64,000 nt of DNA from Bretschneidera sinensis. Lineage: Eukaryota; Streptophyta; Magnoliopsida; Brassicales; Akaniaceae. Position 1 is the first letter of the stretch; every line of letters starts with the position of its first letter. The notes beneath the pieces were generated by a model. It did no database searches. It was not told the origin of the DNA and worked only from the letters and a program-made list of their open reading frames with translations. This document shows positions 43,197-53,443 of the stretch, in pieces. The stretch is taken from positions 17,301,001 through 17,365,000 of the forward strand of contig CM043698.1 of assembly GCA_023935145.1 (NCBI GenBank), given 5' to 3'. A program made the position numbers and the translations under genes.

Positions 43197-44330
43197 ATGA
43201 CAGACAAAATCCATGTTAAATTCACAATGAGTGGACCAAATGCGCCGAAAAGGCCAAGGTCTACAAAACCCTCGGCATCAGAGTCACGGGGGAAGGGTGT
43301 AGCGGGCTCATCAAGCAAGATGCCCAGAACAGAGCTTGATGAGTCTCTGTTTTCCAGTCCAGCTGCAAAGGCGAGGTATGATTCAATTATTCGCCAAAAG
43401 AAGATCATAACGGGTAGAGTTGTCGACTTCGACTCTATTCGTCATGGCAACTTTGATATCTTGCCAGCCTTTAAGGCGATTCACTTGACCCCATTGGTCA
43501 AAGTGCATGAAAAATTCTACCCGAGACTGATTCACCAGTTCTACGCGAACTTGGTGAAACCTAGTCCTCTGGCTCTGAGATTCAGAACCAGAGTCAGCGG
43601 TGTGGAGTTTGAGGTCAACACTGACCTCCTCATGAGCATTCTGAGAATCCCTATAAGGGGGATTCAATGGAGTCTGGATGGATGGCCAGACAGCTTCGAT
43701 GTCGAGACGTCCTGTCAGATAGTCAGGGGAGACCCTAACTATGTGTACAGACCCACTACATTCCATACATGTAGTGATATGCCCCTAGATTTGAAAATGT
43801 TTCATCTGATAGTAAGTTGGACCATCCACCCGAGACTCGGGAGTCGAGGGTATCTATCTAAGATAGATACAGTATTGATTTGGTGCCCTAAATCTGGGCA
43901 CCACTTCAATATATATCCTCTGCTGCTCGCCAACATGATAAATGGTGAAGCGAGCGACTACGGGTGTCTTCCTTACGGGATGCTCATTACGCTCATACTC
44001 AAGCACTTCCGGGTGCCTCTGCCTGCCTCCGAGGCTCAGGATATTGGACTGACGGACATCATCAATGTCTCATCACTGAAAAATTTGGGATGCGTGGTTT
44101 ATGACGGCTTCCTCTATCCAAATACCGGGAAGCGCCTACGGATCCGAGAGGATGAGAGCGATGATGATGAGGATGTGGAGGCTGCTGCAGATATGGAGAT
44201 GGATACCCGAACACCTCCCATTGGTGACTCGAGTACTGGTCAGGCTGGATATAATGATATTCTACAGGCTATCACGAGCCTCCAGATTACTATGCAGTCT
44301 GTATTCCAGTCCATACAAATGGAGTACTAG
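43197..44330 (+). CDS. ORF3 of the SIRE-like element (plant-transposon-protein domain), 377 aa
   Basis: The ORF sits in the position of an envelope gene but shows no signal peptide or clear membrane segment. Residues 1-50 are basic and Ser/Pro-rich. Residues of about 65-260 (IRHGNFDILPAFKAIHLTPL, HEKFYPRLIHQFYANL, RTRVSGVEFEVNTDLLMSIL) look like the 'putative plant transposon protein' domain seen in many plant mobile elements. An acidic stretch (DESDDDEDVEAA) and a glutamine-rich, coiled-coil-like end follow. The frame ends at TAG but continues in register for 40 codons to TGA at 44451, so the original protein was probably longer and lost a glutamine codon to a stop. It is open while gag and pol have about a dozen stops. 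Function is unknown; a DNA- or RNA-binding role is only a guess. Confidence 0.7.
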   Translation: MTDKIHVKFTMSGPNAPKRPRSTKPSASESRGKGVAGSSSKMPRTELDESLFSSPAAKARYDSIIRQKKIITGRVVDFDSIRHGNFDILPAFKAIHLTPLVKVHEKFYPRLIHQFYANLVKPSPLALRFRTRVSGVEFEVNTDLLMSILRIPIRGIQWSLDGWPDSFDVETSCQIVRGDPNYVYRPTTFHTCSDMPLDLKMFHLIVSWTIHPRLGSRGYLSKIDTVLIWCPKSGHHFNIYPLLLANMINGEASDYGCLPYGMLITLILKHFRVPLPASEAQDIGLTDIINVSSLKNLGCVVYDGFLYPNTGKRLRIREDESDDDEDVEAAADMEMDTRTPPIGDSSTGQAGYNDILQAITSLQITMQSVFQSIQMEY

Positions 44331-44453
44331 AGATTGAGCTCCTCCATCGACCACCTACGGGACGACTTCGAGTTACATCGAGAGCACACCGAGGGTTCCC
44401 TAACAGAGATTAGGGATCTTTTTCATGATAGCTCAGATTCTCCCGCTTCTTGA
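44331..44453 (+). pseudogene. ORF3 C-terminal extension after a premature stop
   Basis: In frame with ORF3: RLSSSIDHLRDDFELHREHT and LTEIRDLFHDSSDSPAS, a heptad-rich continuation of the preceding coiled coil. The TAG before it fits a CAG-to-TAG change. Confidence 0.55.
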
Positions 44454-45098
44454 GTCATTTTCCATATTATTAGCGTTTTCCAGCTCTTACCACATAGCAC
44501 AGACATATTTTGTATTATTTTGTCTTATTTATGCCTCTATGAAGCCCGAACATGTATTGAATTTATGTATATGATATTCTGTTATCATTAATCATATTTC
44601 ATATCTCTATTTACATTATTTGTGATATGTTTGTATAGTTTCAAACTACTATTAGTCACAAAAATGCTCTAAAATGGTTATGCTTGTACGAAAACTTTCG
44701 GTTCTTCTCGGGAAGGCTTCCGAGCTACGAATGAAGCCAATTTTTTGTGTACAAGTTTGTTTAGCATACTCTAGATGACTCTGGTTACTAAATAGCTCAT
44801 TTTTTGATTTTTGGCCCCTTTGGTTGTTGTTGTCAAAACGGGGGAGAAAAATGAGAAAAACGAGAAAAACTAAGTAAAAAGAAACCAATGCATAGATTTA
44901 GGGGGAGCACTGCTCCAAAACTTATTCTTTGATTGGTTGAGTTAATTGTGGTTGGTTGAAATATATATATGAACTGCGTTTGCTTGTTTACAGGGTGGTT
45001 TTATTCGAAAAACAGAGGAGATTCTGTCCGATTTTTCGTAAAAACCAAACACTTAGCTTTTTTATCTGTTTTCACATTATTAATTTTGTCATCATCAA

Positions 45099-45110
45099 AA
45101 AGGGGGAGAT
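45099..45110 (+). other. Polypurine tract of the SIRE-like element
   Basis: AAAGGGGGAGAT just upstream of the 3' LTR. Confidence 0.8.
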
Positions 45111-45117
45111 TTGAGAT

Positions 45118-46248
45118 TTTTGATCCTCACCCGTATTTTAATGATGACAAAACACAACTGTTATTATACTAACTAAGTGTCGTAAGCAACAAAAGCATTC
45201 AACCAAGGATCAAGGTGCAAAGAACTCAAACCGAATCAAAGTATCAAGTGAAGACTGAAGAACTAGTATAGGTCTAAGGTTTTAGAACCAATGTAAGTCT
45301 CACTTATACATTATAATAGCTTGTTCAATGGCTCGAACACAAAAGGTTTTTCTAAACCGATCGTTTTTAAACAAACGTTTTCAATTAAAACAGAAAAACT
45401 GGGTTGGAAGACAACCCAGTCGACTGGGCATATATACCAGTCGACTGGTATATGAGATAGTATGTCTCCAGTCGACTGGTAAAACAGACAGTAAGTCCCC
45501 AGTCGACTGGATGAAAAATACCAGTCGACTGGGTACCCAGAAGGTCTAAAAATGAGATTTTTTCAAGTGAACCTAGTCGACTGGTATCACGACCCAGTCG
45601 ACTGATAGTTCAAAAATATGACCGTTGGACTCCAAATTTGGACATTTTAAAGAAAATCTTTTTCAAATTAAAGTCCTAACGGCCATATTATTTGATTGCT
45701 ATATAAACCCATTCAATTGAGTATTCAATAAGACGCTGAAAACATTCAAAAAGAGTTGATCTCACACAATCAAGTTATTATACTCTTGAAACACAAAAAG
45801 CTTTGAAATATTGTTATTGAGCCATTCTTCAAGCTTTACTTTGAAAGAGAGACATTATTCAGTTGTATAAGCTTCCATTAGCTGTTTCTCTACTATTTAC
45901 TTTACATAATCTTTTGTAAAGGGATTACTTCCGAGAGGAAGGGGATAGCTTTCGAGAGGAAGGGATTGTAAGGTTTGTACAACATCGGGAAAGTTGTACG
46001 ACTAAGTTACTTAGTGGATTACTTCAAGGAGTTCCTTGAAGAGAGTGGACGTAGGGTTAGAACGAATCCGATATTGCCGAACCACTATAATCTGAGTTTG
46101 CATCCTCTTCTCTTTAAACTCTTTATTTACAGCACATTACTTGTATTAATTGTTCGCTGCTTATCTGTTTTTATAAACTTGTATTAATTCCGTAAAAAGT
46201 TTTAAAAACCCAATGCACCCCCCTCTTGGGTTGAAACCTCGATCTACA
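45118..46248 (+). repeat. 3' LTR of the SIRE-like element
   Basis: Matches 36220-37356. The expected leading TG has decayed to TT. The palindrome array (45416-45606) has seven copies instead of eight because a ~21-base block was lost. A partial local duplication (GAGAGGAAGGGGATAGC type) near 45915-45965 differs between the two LTRs. Confidence 0.88.
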
Positions 46249-46253
46249 AAAAC

Positions 46254-47300
46254 AAATTGTGTGTGCCAAATTGGTTAATGCGTGAATTATTGGTGCGTGA
46301 GGCACATGGTGGGGGATTAATGGGACACTTTGGTGTCAGGAAAACCATAGAAATTTTACATGAACATTTCTTTTGGCCTAGGATGAGAAGAGACGTCACT
46401 CGAATATGTGGTAGGTGCCCTACATGTAGAATGGCCAAATCTAAGGTTTTACCACATGGGTTGTATACACCCTTACCCGTTCCAAGTGAGCCATGGGTAG
46501 ACATATCTATGGACTTTGTTTTGGGGCTGCCTAGGACAAAAAAGGGTAGAGATTCTATTTTTGTGGTAATAGACAGATTTAGTAAAATGGCACATTTCAT
46601 TCCATGCCATAAAACAGATGATGCCACAAACATAGCTGACTTGTTTTTCAAGGAAATAGTGCGACTCTATGGTGTACCTAGGAGTATTGTTTCTGATAGG
46701 GATGTTAAATTCCTTAGCTACTTTTGGAAGGTTTTGTGGGGAAAATTAGGTACCAAACTTTTATTTTCCACTATTTGTCATCCACAGACTGACAGACAGA
46801 CTGAAGTAGTCAACAGGACTCTATCTTAACTCTTACGCACTATCATTCAAAAGAATTTAAAATCTTGGGAGGACTGTTTTCCATTTATAGAGTTTACATA
46901 TAATAGGACTATGCATACTACTACTTCTTATTCTCCCTTTGTAATTTTTGATGGTTTTAATACACTTACTCCTTTAGATTTGATGCCTTTACCTATTGAT
47001 GAAAGGAGTAGTTTGGATGGACACAGGAAGGCCGAATTTGTGAAGTCAATTCATGAGAGGGTACGGCTTCAAATTGCGCAGAAGAATGAAAAGTTTGCTT
47101 CCCGAGCCAATAAAGGGCGAAAACGTGTCATCTTTGAACCAGGAGATTGGGTTTGGGTTCACATGCGCAAAGAAAGATTCCCAGCCCATAGAAAGTCTAA
47201 ATTGCATCCTCAATGAGATAAACCTTTCCAAATCCTTGAGAAAATTAATGGTAATGCCTATAAAGTGGATCTTCCAGGTGAGTATAATGTCACTGTTACT
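46254..47300 (+). pseudogene. gypsy integrase (continuation of the nested gypsy pol)
   Basis: Continues the gypsy pol after the copia insertion. The zinc-binding H2C2 domain is at about 46305-46440 ([31 protein letters not shown]). The catalytic core has aspartates in [11 protein letters not shown] and [10 protein letters not shown]; the usual glutamate region is degraded ([14 protein letters not shown], where QTEVVN keeps the E). A stop at 46827 and another at 47214 break the frame. The C-terminal part reads QILEKINGNAYKVDLPGEYN up to 47300. There it is interrupted by the Athila-like element (target TTACT) and resumes at 52547. Integrase would join the cDNA ends to host DNA. Confidence 0.85.
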
Positions 47301-48627
47301 TGTTGAGCGAAAATATACCTAAATAAATAAGCAAATAATCGCACTCATTTTACTTGCAAGTGCACAAGGTCAACTTAGTAGTATAGTGTGCGAAAGCAAG
47401 ATCATCTCCACAGGAATTGGTGAATTTCGTTTTAGAATTATATTCGTAATGTAAAAAGATAGAAATAATAAAAGAGTTGATTTTGATAAAGATAAAATAA
47501 TAAAGATAAAGGCGTAGGGACTTGATATTCACCACTAATTATGCTACCACAACAAAACAGTATGCCAATGCTTTACTCATGTCATGAATACCTAATGTTT
47601 GTCAACCTAAGGGCATGGTATCTACTCCTTAAGCTATTAATCTCCCTAAGCAACGAGTTAGGCATGGTATCTACTCTAACTATTTTCTCTCTTAAGGGAT
47701 TCAACTTGGTGTATGCTGAGTTTTTACTTAAGAGAGCATAAGATCTGTAGAAATCGACAACCACACGGGACCTCGGGCATGGTATCTACTCCTGGTTTCC
47801 CATGTTGATTAACCCAAGAATCCGGTGTGGATATCTTTTGTTACTAATGTCAGACCCAGGACTCGGTCATCCAAATTGATCTAACTAACAAGTCCATACC
47901 ACATGCACATATTAATCAGACATATACATATGAGGAATTTAAATAAAAAAATGTATTAATCAAGTTAAGCAACACAACATAAATATCGCAAAGGCTCCAA
48001 TACTAAATTTATTGAGTAAACATAATTAGGGCTTCAACAAAGCCCTTACTAAAAGTTAAGTATACATAATAAAAATAAAGGAAAGAAGAAACCCGAGAGA
48101 AGAGTCGTCAATTCTCATCCACAGTTTCCTTCTCCAAGCTAAAAGCAAAAAAGAAGTGTTCTCTAAGTTGTGATCTAAGAAGTGATTCTTTGTGTGTGCT
48201 TTACAGGTGTATTTATAGGGCTTGAGTAGTCCTAGAAGGCTCATGAGTTCCTAAACTTTCATAAAACACAAAACTCCTTTATTTCCAAAATAGGGTTTTG
48301 TAGTTTACTGTTCATGCTCGTACATATGCATTCGATCGCATGCGTCTTGCGCTCGATCGCATTGTTGCGCTCGATCCTTCATATGTGCGAATGATCGCAT
48401 GTGCGCTCGATCGCATGCAGTAGTGCGATCGATCGCACTTTAACCAGAAGCTACTCCAGGATTTCCAGGCTTCTTCCCTTAAGTGCCAAAACTGCTTCCT
48501 TTTTCTCCAAGACCTATAAAAACATGTGAAACACACAAAATGAAGTAAAACAAACTAAAACATATAGACAAAGAGCTTAACACATGTAAATTAAGGGGCT
48601 TAAATATGAATATTTAAGCACTTATCA
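47301..48627 (-). repeat. 3' LTR of the Athila-like element
   Basis: On the minus strand TGATAAGTGCTTAAATATTC to TATTTTCGCTCAACA. A TATA-like CCTATAAATACACC lies at about 48207-48220. A CGATCGCA-rich palindrome array at about 48330-48440 is upstream of that TATA box. Confidence 0.88.
48330..48440. repeat. CGATCGCA / TGCGATCGATCGCA palindrome array in the Athila-like LTR
   Basis: CGATCGCATGCG, GCTCGATCGCAT (twice), ATGATCGCATG and GTGCGATCGATCGCAC occur within 110 bases with unrelated spacers. Repeated with substitutions in the other LTR at about 52246-52355. Confidence 0.85.
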
Positions 48628-49952
48628 CACCCGTAAACTTACATATTGCTAGTCCCTTAGCAATACAAAACTAAAAACTAAATGAAGAACAAAATTAAAG
48701 ATAAATTCACTTCCATAATGCTCAAAGATTTGGGTTGCACAGAAAACTATGATAACAGTTCATGAGTAAGCTTAAAATAAAAACACATTTTGGATTGCAA
48801 AAGGATTTTCAAAAGTTCATGTTACTTACCTAAGGTTGGCTTAAGGCATCTTAAGTTTGATTTGTGTGTGATAAATTAGCACATATAAGATGGGGCTTCC
48901 ATATAATTTTAGTGTATAGGGTTTCGATGCCCAAACCTTTATCGAATTCCTTATCAAAGAGAACAAAAATGGCATAATACTTTCTTCTTCTTTCTTTTTC
49001 TTTCATCATGTGAACTTTGCCATGTTGAGGTCCATCGAGCTTTCTGTTTGACCCTTGTAACGAGTGTTTAGCCAATGACTCCCAAACCAGATGGTTTTAG
49101 GGCATTAGGTGTAAAGACACCCCTAAAGACTTATTAACTCGAATCAACAAGGCTACGGAACTAACAGGTTTAAATGCTTCTAAATGAAATTCCCACTTTT
49201 TGACGTGAACACTCAATGCTTACTGAGGCAAGAGGCCCAGTTACTCAGTGGAAAGCTTTTTGATCATTTTTTTTGCATGATGAACATTTTTCTTATATTT
49301 TTTTTTCTTTATTTTTCTTATGCCAAAGTGTTCTTTTCAACAAGTTATCCGATTACAGTTAGATTATGGAAACATATACAAGAGAATTATATGTCATACC
49401 CCACACAAATGCGTGTTAAATGTGCTCGTGCAAATTTGGATCAAACTCGTGAATTCTTAGGTGCCTTGAGGTAGGTAATTAAACTTTGTAAAATTCCCAT
49501 TGCAATACTATGTGTTCTAGCTTTTAAGCTTACTAATGAAGTGTTATCAAATTTTTAAATCAACTAAAATTTTTGTTTACCAAAAGAACATGCATTTATC
49601 TTCCTAAAAAAAAACTGGGACTTAGTATGTGCATGTGTTTCAAGTGCGTGTGTGATAGTATCTAGTATCTCCCACTACCCCCAAACTTAAAATACACATT
49701 GTCCCCAATGTGTGTGGCATGGAAAGATCTGACATGGGAGATGGAGAACTAGGTTGCTTGCTTTGCTTGTAACATGCCCCCAAACTTGAACTGGATGCAC
49801 GCACTAAGTACCAGACAAAGAAAAATAAACATTATTCCTAAAAACAAGAAATATAAATACTAGATATGTAAATATAAATACTAAAATGAAAAGGATAAGT
49901 CTGGGGTGCCTCCTATGAGCGCTAAGTTTAATGTCTTCAGCCGGACCAAGCC
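48628..49952. other. Non-coding internal region of the Athila-like element
   Basis: Sequence between the 3' LTR and the gag/pol remnant, read on the minus strand. It includes short AT-rich and T-rich runs. No pol domain is recognisable; this is where protease, reverse transcriptase and integrase would have been in a complete element. Confidence 0.55.
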
Positions 49953-50865
49953 TTATTCTTCCCCAAAACTAAGATTTGCAGCAACTAGCATAGGTAGTGT
50001 CTTATTCTCTCCCATATAAGCATAAGTTAAGTGCTTTGGCAATTGCTTCAACTCCAAATTCGGTGCCTGGACAATAAAAGGGAAAATAGTATTAGTAGGC
50101 CTAAGAATTTCAAATGGATCGGTGTACTTACTTGGAGGCTTTGGAAAGGCATTAATGAGGTGCACAGTTTTGATGATGTCATCAGTAACAGCCTTAAACT
50201 CGGGCTCGATATCTGATCTAGTGACACTATAGGTAAGAGTAGTTTCTAATGGATCAACATGATGGACTGGAAATTCTTCCTCAACAACACTTGGAGTATG
50301 TATTGTTTGGGCTGGATGTTCATCTTGCTTTCTTTCACTTAGTTCCTTAGTTAATTGCCCCACTTGGACTTCCAGTCTTCGAATAGCTTGCTCATACCTT
50401 GCATTTATTTGCCTTTGCCTAGTCATGAACTGCTCTTGTGATGTTATTAGTTGCTGTTGTTGAACTTCCAGTTGCCTCACAATGCTCTCTAGGTCGCTCT
50501 CCTTTGTTTCCAGAACTGATTGGGGCTGCTGGTTAGAAGTTTCTTTGTTGCCCTTGAAGGTTCCATGCATTTTGATTATGGATCCATGAGAAGTTGGGGT
50601 GGTTTTGCCATTCTGGATTGTAGGTAGTTGCATATGGATTATAGTTGTTTGGTCCCACATAGTCTGCTTGCTCTTGATCTGCAGATGAATATAAAGGACA
50701 AGTTTCAGTAGTGTGATCAAAATGACTACAAATAGCACATACCTGGAGTGGTGTAGCCTGTGGCCTAGGTGAGGCAATCCGAGCAATCATGACTTCTATA
50801 AGCATATCTAGCTTCCTCTCCATAGCATCTAGACAAGCATATCTAGCTTTCGCCATAGGTGCTTC
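49953..50865 (-). pseudogene. Athila-like gag C-terminus and start of pol, frameshifted
   Basis: Two overlapping minus-strand frames carry one protein. One (50856-50533) has a zinc knuckle CAICSHFDHTTETCP, then EQADYVGPNNYNPYATTYNP and HPNFSWIHNQNAW. These are hallmarks of Athila/Tat gag, where QANxVG and YNPGWRNHPNFSW are usual. The other (to 49953) continues with a glutamine-rich coiled coil (LEVQQQQLITSQEQFMTRQ), a PFPxR-like region and LPKHLTYAYMGENKTLPMLV, the junction that precedes protease and reverse transcriptase. Translation then stops at SFGEE. A single frameshift near 50530-50600 links the two. The element cannot move without help from another. Confidence 0.75.
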
Positions 50866-50944
50866 TCCCTTGATTGAAACAATTGAACCGCTTCAGTGCA
50901 GCAGTTTCAGTACTGTTGCTCGGGTACTCTCTGGACTTTTTGCG

Positions 50945-51015
50945 CTCGAGCACACCCTGAACTGTGCTCGATCGCACTGGGCTTGCAATCGATCGCACCA
51001 AGTAGTGCACTCGAT
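50945..51015. repeat. CGATCGCA palindromes inside the Athila-like leader
   Basis: GCTCGAGCAC, TGTGCTCGATCGCAC, GCAATCGATCGCACC and GTGCACTCGATGG. This is the same motif family as in the LTRs of this element, placed between the primer-binding site and gag. Confidence 0.8.
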
Positions 51016-51178
51016 GGCAATGAGGACAGAGAATCCTCCTCTGCACACCTGAACAAAAATAGAAAACGAAAAGAATGAATAAATCTGATTTTGGATAACA
51101 ATAAAAATAAAATAGAACAAAATAAAATAGAATAAAAAAAACTAACGAAAATAATTCCAAAAAGAAATTTAGCACAAT

Positions 51179-51195
51179 CCCCGGCAACGGCGCCA
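51179..51195 (-). other. Primer-binding site, tRNA-Asp type
   Basis: The minus strand reads TGGCGCCGTTGCCGGGG, complementary to the 3' end of plant tRNA-Asp and standard for Athila/Tat elements. Confidence 0.9.
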
Positions 51196-51201
51196 AAAAC
51201 T

Positions 51202-52541
51202 TGTTGAGCGAAAATATACCTAAATAAATAAGCAAATAATCGCACTCGTTTTACTTGCAAGTGCACAAGGTCAACTTAGTAGTATAGTGTGCGAAAGCAA
51301 GATCATCTCCATAGGGATTGGTGAATTTCGTTTTAGAATTATATTCGTAATGTAAAAAGATAGAAATAATAAAAGAGTTGATTTTGATAAAGATAAAATA
51401 ATAAAGATAAAGGCGTAGGGACTTGATATTCACCACTAATTATGCTACCACAACAAAACAGTATGCCAATGCTTTACTCATTTCATGAATACCTAATGTT
51501 TGTCAACCTAAGGGCATGGTATCTACTCTTTAAGCTATTGATCTCCCTAAGCAACGAGTTAGGCATGGTATCTACTCTAACTCTTTTCTCTCTCAAGGGA
51601 TTCAACCTGGTGTATGCTGAGTTGTTCCTTAAAAGAGCATAGGATCTGTAGAAATCGACAACCACACGGGACCTCGGGCATGGTATCTACTCCTGGTTTC
51701 CCATGTTGATTAACCCAAGAATCCGGTGTGGATATCTTTTGTTACTAATGTCAGACCCAGGACTCGGTCATCCAAATTGATCTAACTAACAAGTTCATAC
51801 CACATGCACATATTAATCAGACATATACATATGAGGAATTTAAATAAAAACAGGTATTAATCAAGTTAAGCAACACAACATAAATATAGCAAAGGCACCA
51901 ATACTAAATTTATTGAGTAAACATAATTAGGGCTTCAACCAAGCCCTTACTAAAAGTTAAGTATACATAATAAAAATAAAGGAAAGAAGAAACCCGAGAG
52001 AAGAGTCGTCAATTCTCCTCCAAAGTTTCCTTCTCCAAGCTAAAAGCAAAAAGAAGTGTTCTCTAAGTTGTGATCTAAGAAATGATTCTTTGTGTGTTCT
52101 TTACAGGTGTATTTCTAGGGCTTGAGTAGTCCTAGAAGGCTCATGAGTTCCTAAACTTTCCTAAAACACAAAACTCCTTTATTTCCAAAATAGGGTTATT
52201 TCCAAAATAGACTGCAGTTTACTGTTCACGCCCATACATATGCGCTCGATCGCATGCGTCTTGCACTTGATCGCATTTCTACGCTCGATCCTTCATGTGT
52301 GCGAACGATCGCATGTGCACTCGATCGCATGCAGTAGTGCGATCGATCGCACTTTAACCAGAAGCTACTCCAGGATTTCCAGGCTTTTTCTCTTAAGTGC
52401 CAAAACTGCTTCCTTTTTCTCCAAGACCTATAAAAACATGTGAAACACACAAAATGAAGTAAAACAGACTAAAACATATAGACAAATAGCTTAACATATG
52501 TAAATTAAGGGGCTTAAATATGAATATTTAAGCACTTATCA
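51202..52541 (-). repeat. 5' LTR of the Athila-like element
   Basis: 1340 bases, matching 47301-48627 with scattered substitutions and a small duplication (TATTTCCAAAATAG near 52180-52210). Confidence 0.88.
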
Positions 52542-52546
52542 TTACT

Positions 52547-52617
52547 TTCAATGTTTATAATTCTCCTTTTGATGCAGGTGACAATTCGAGGTCGAATCCT
52601 TTTAAGGAGAGGGGGAA
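52547..52617 (+). pseudogene. gypsy pol C-terminal tail
   Basis: TFNVYNSPFDAGDNSRSNPF continues directly from the frame that ended at 47300 once the Athila-like element and one TTACT copy are removed. The purine tract AAGGAGAGGGGGAA at 52604-52617 leads into the 3' LTR. The FNV...PF motif is the counterpart of the FNVKHLSP tail kept by the miniature elements at 19869 and 26211. Confidence 0.75.
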
Positions 52618-53332
52618 TGATGGGCACCATGGTGGATCGAGTCTTAAAGATCCCTTGCAAGTTCCATATGGGCCAATCACAAGATCAATAGCTAAAAAGA
52701 TCAAGGAAACAATGCAAGGATTGGTGCAATCCACTTGAGTTGAGTTTACAAATTTATCGAGCAAGACCCCAACATTCAAGATGTTCTTGAAAGAAGAAGA
52801 ACCAGCTTTAATCCATGTGATACAAGCAACTGAGGGGGGCGGTATAGCCTAGTGGTTTTATGTAGACTTTTTATTTCATTAAGTATAAGTGTGTGGGCCT
52901 ATTTTATGTTTCTGTGGTTGTAGGCGTTTGGGCCTATTTAATTCATAAAGTGGACTTCTTTGCTTAGCTATAGGCATGTAGTTTATGATGTTTTGGGCTT
53001 GAAGATGTTCAGCCCATGTCTTTTAATTGATGTAGGCCTTACTCGGCCCTAGGGTTTCATGGAGGGGTTCAAAAACACTTGTAGCTGCATTTTGAGGAAA
53101 AGTTGAACGTGAATGAAGTTTTTTTCATAGAGAATTTTAAGTTTTCTCTACTTGTTCTTAATTGAACCAAGAACTTACCAAAGGCAAATCCTTTGTGGCG
53201 TTCTCACCGAATCTAAGTTCTTGAAACAAGATTTCAACGGTTTAGATTATCTTGACTTGATTCTTGACTTTCTTGGGTAAGTTTCAATTTGATTGTGGGT
53301 TCAAGGGATTTCCATCCCACTAGTTCACATCA
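52618..53332 (+). repeat. 3' LTR of the nested gypsy element
   Basis: TGATGGGCACCATGG to GTTCACATCA, 715 bases, followed by CTAAC. Confidence 0.85.
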
Positions 53333-53443
53333 CTAACACCTTATAAATTTACTTGTTAATGTTAACTGAAGTGAAGTGAATATCATATTATGTTAGTTAT
53401 TAATTTTGCTTACAAGAAAGTTATTTTTTTTAATTTTCAAAAG

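Larger units (their letters stand above)
36220..46248 (+). mobile_element. SIRE/Maximus-like Ty1/copia element with a third ORF
   Basis: 10.0 kb with LTRs at 36220-37356 and about 45118-46248 and a perfect target duplication AAAAC (36215-36219 and 46249-46253). Order: primer-binding site, gag, protease-integrase-reverse transcriptase-RNase H, palindrome array, ORF3, polypurine tract. Large size, ~1.1-kb LTRs and an extra frame in the env position place it with SIRE/Maximus-type elements. gag and pol are riddled with stops, but ORF3 is open. Confidence 0.92.
47301..52541 (-). mobile_element. Athila-like non-autonomous gypsy element (minus strand)
   Basis: LTRs at 47301-48627 and 51202-52541 with perfect target duplication TTACT (47296-47300 and 52542-52546). 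A primer-binding site for tRNA-Asp lies next to the right LTR, so the element reads leftward. The 2.6-kb interior holds a gag remnant and the first residues of pol, but no protease, polymerase or integrase. It sits inside the gypsy integrase. Confidence 0.9.
31238..53332 (+). mobile_element. Ty3/gypsy retrotransposon, nested and degenerate
   Basis: LTRs at 31238-31944 and 52618-53332, with imperfect target duplication (ATAAC before, CTAAC after). Once the two elements inserted in it (36220-46248 and 47301-52541) are removed, the interior is about 5.4 kb in the order gag, protease, reverse transcriptase, RNase H, integrase, tail. All coding parts carry stops or frameshifts. It lies in the intron of the Harbinger pseudogene. 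Confidence 0.9.

Noticed and set aside
43197..44330. ORF3 as a true viral envelope protein
   Set aside because: No signal peptide, transmembrane anchor or cleavage-like motif is visible; it resembles a cytosolic or nuclear plant transposon protein domain instead.
50843..51266. Hydrophobic phenylalanine-rich ORFs on the minus strand (119-130 aa)
   Set aside because: They cross the LTR end, primer-binding site and leader of the Athila-like element; composition comes from A/T-rich leader sequence.
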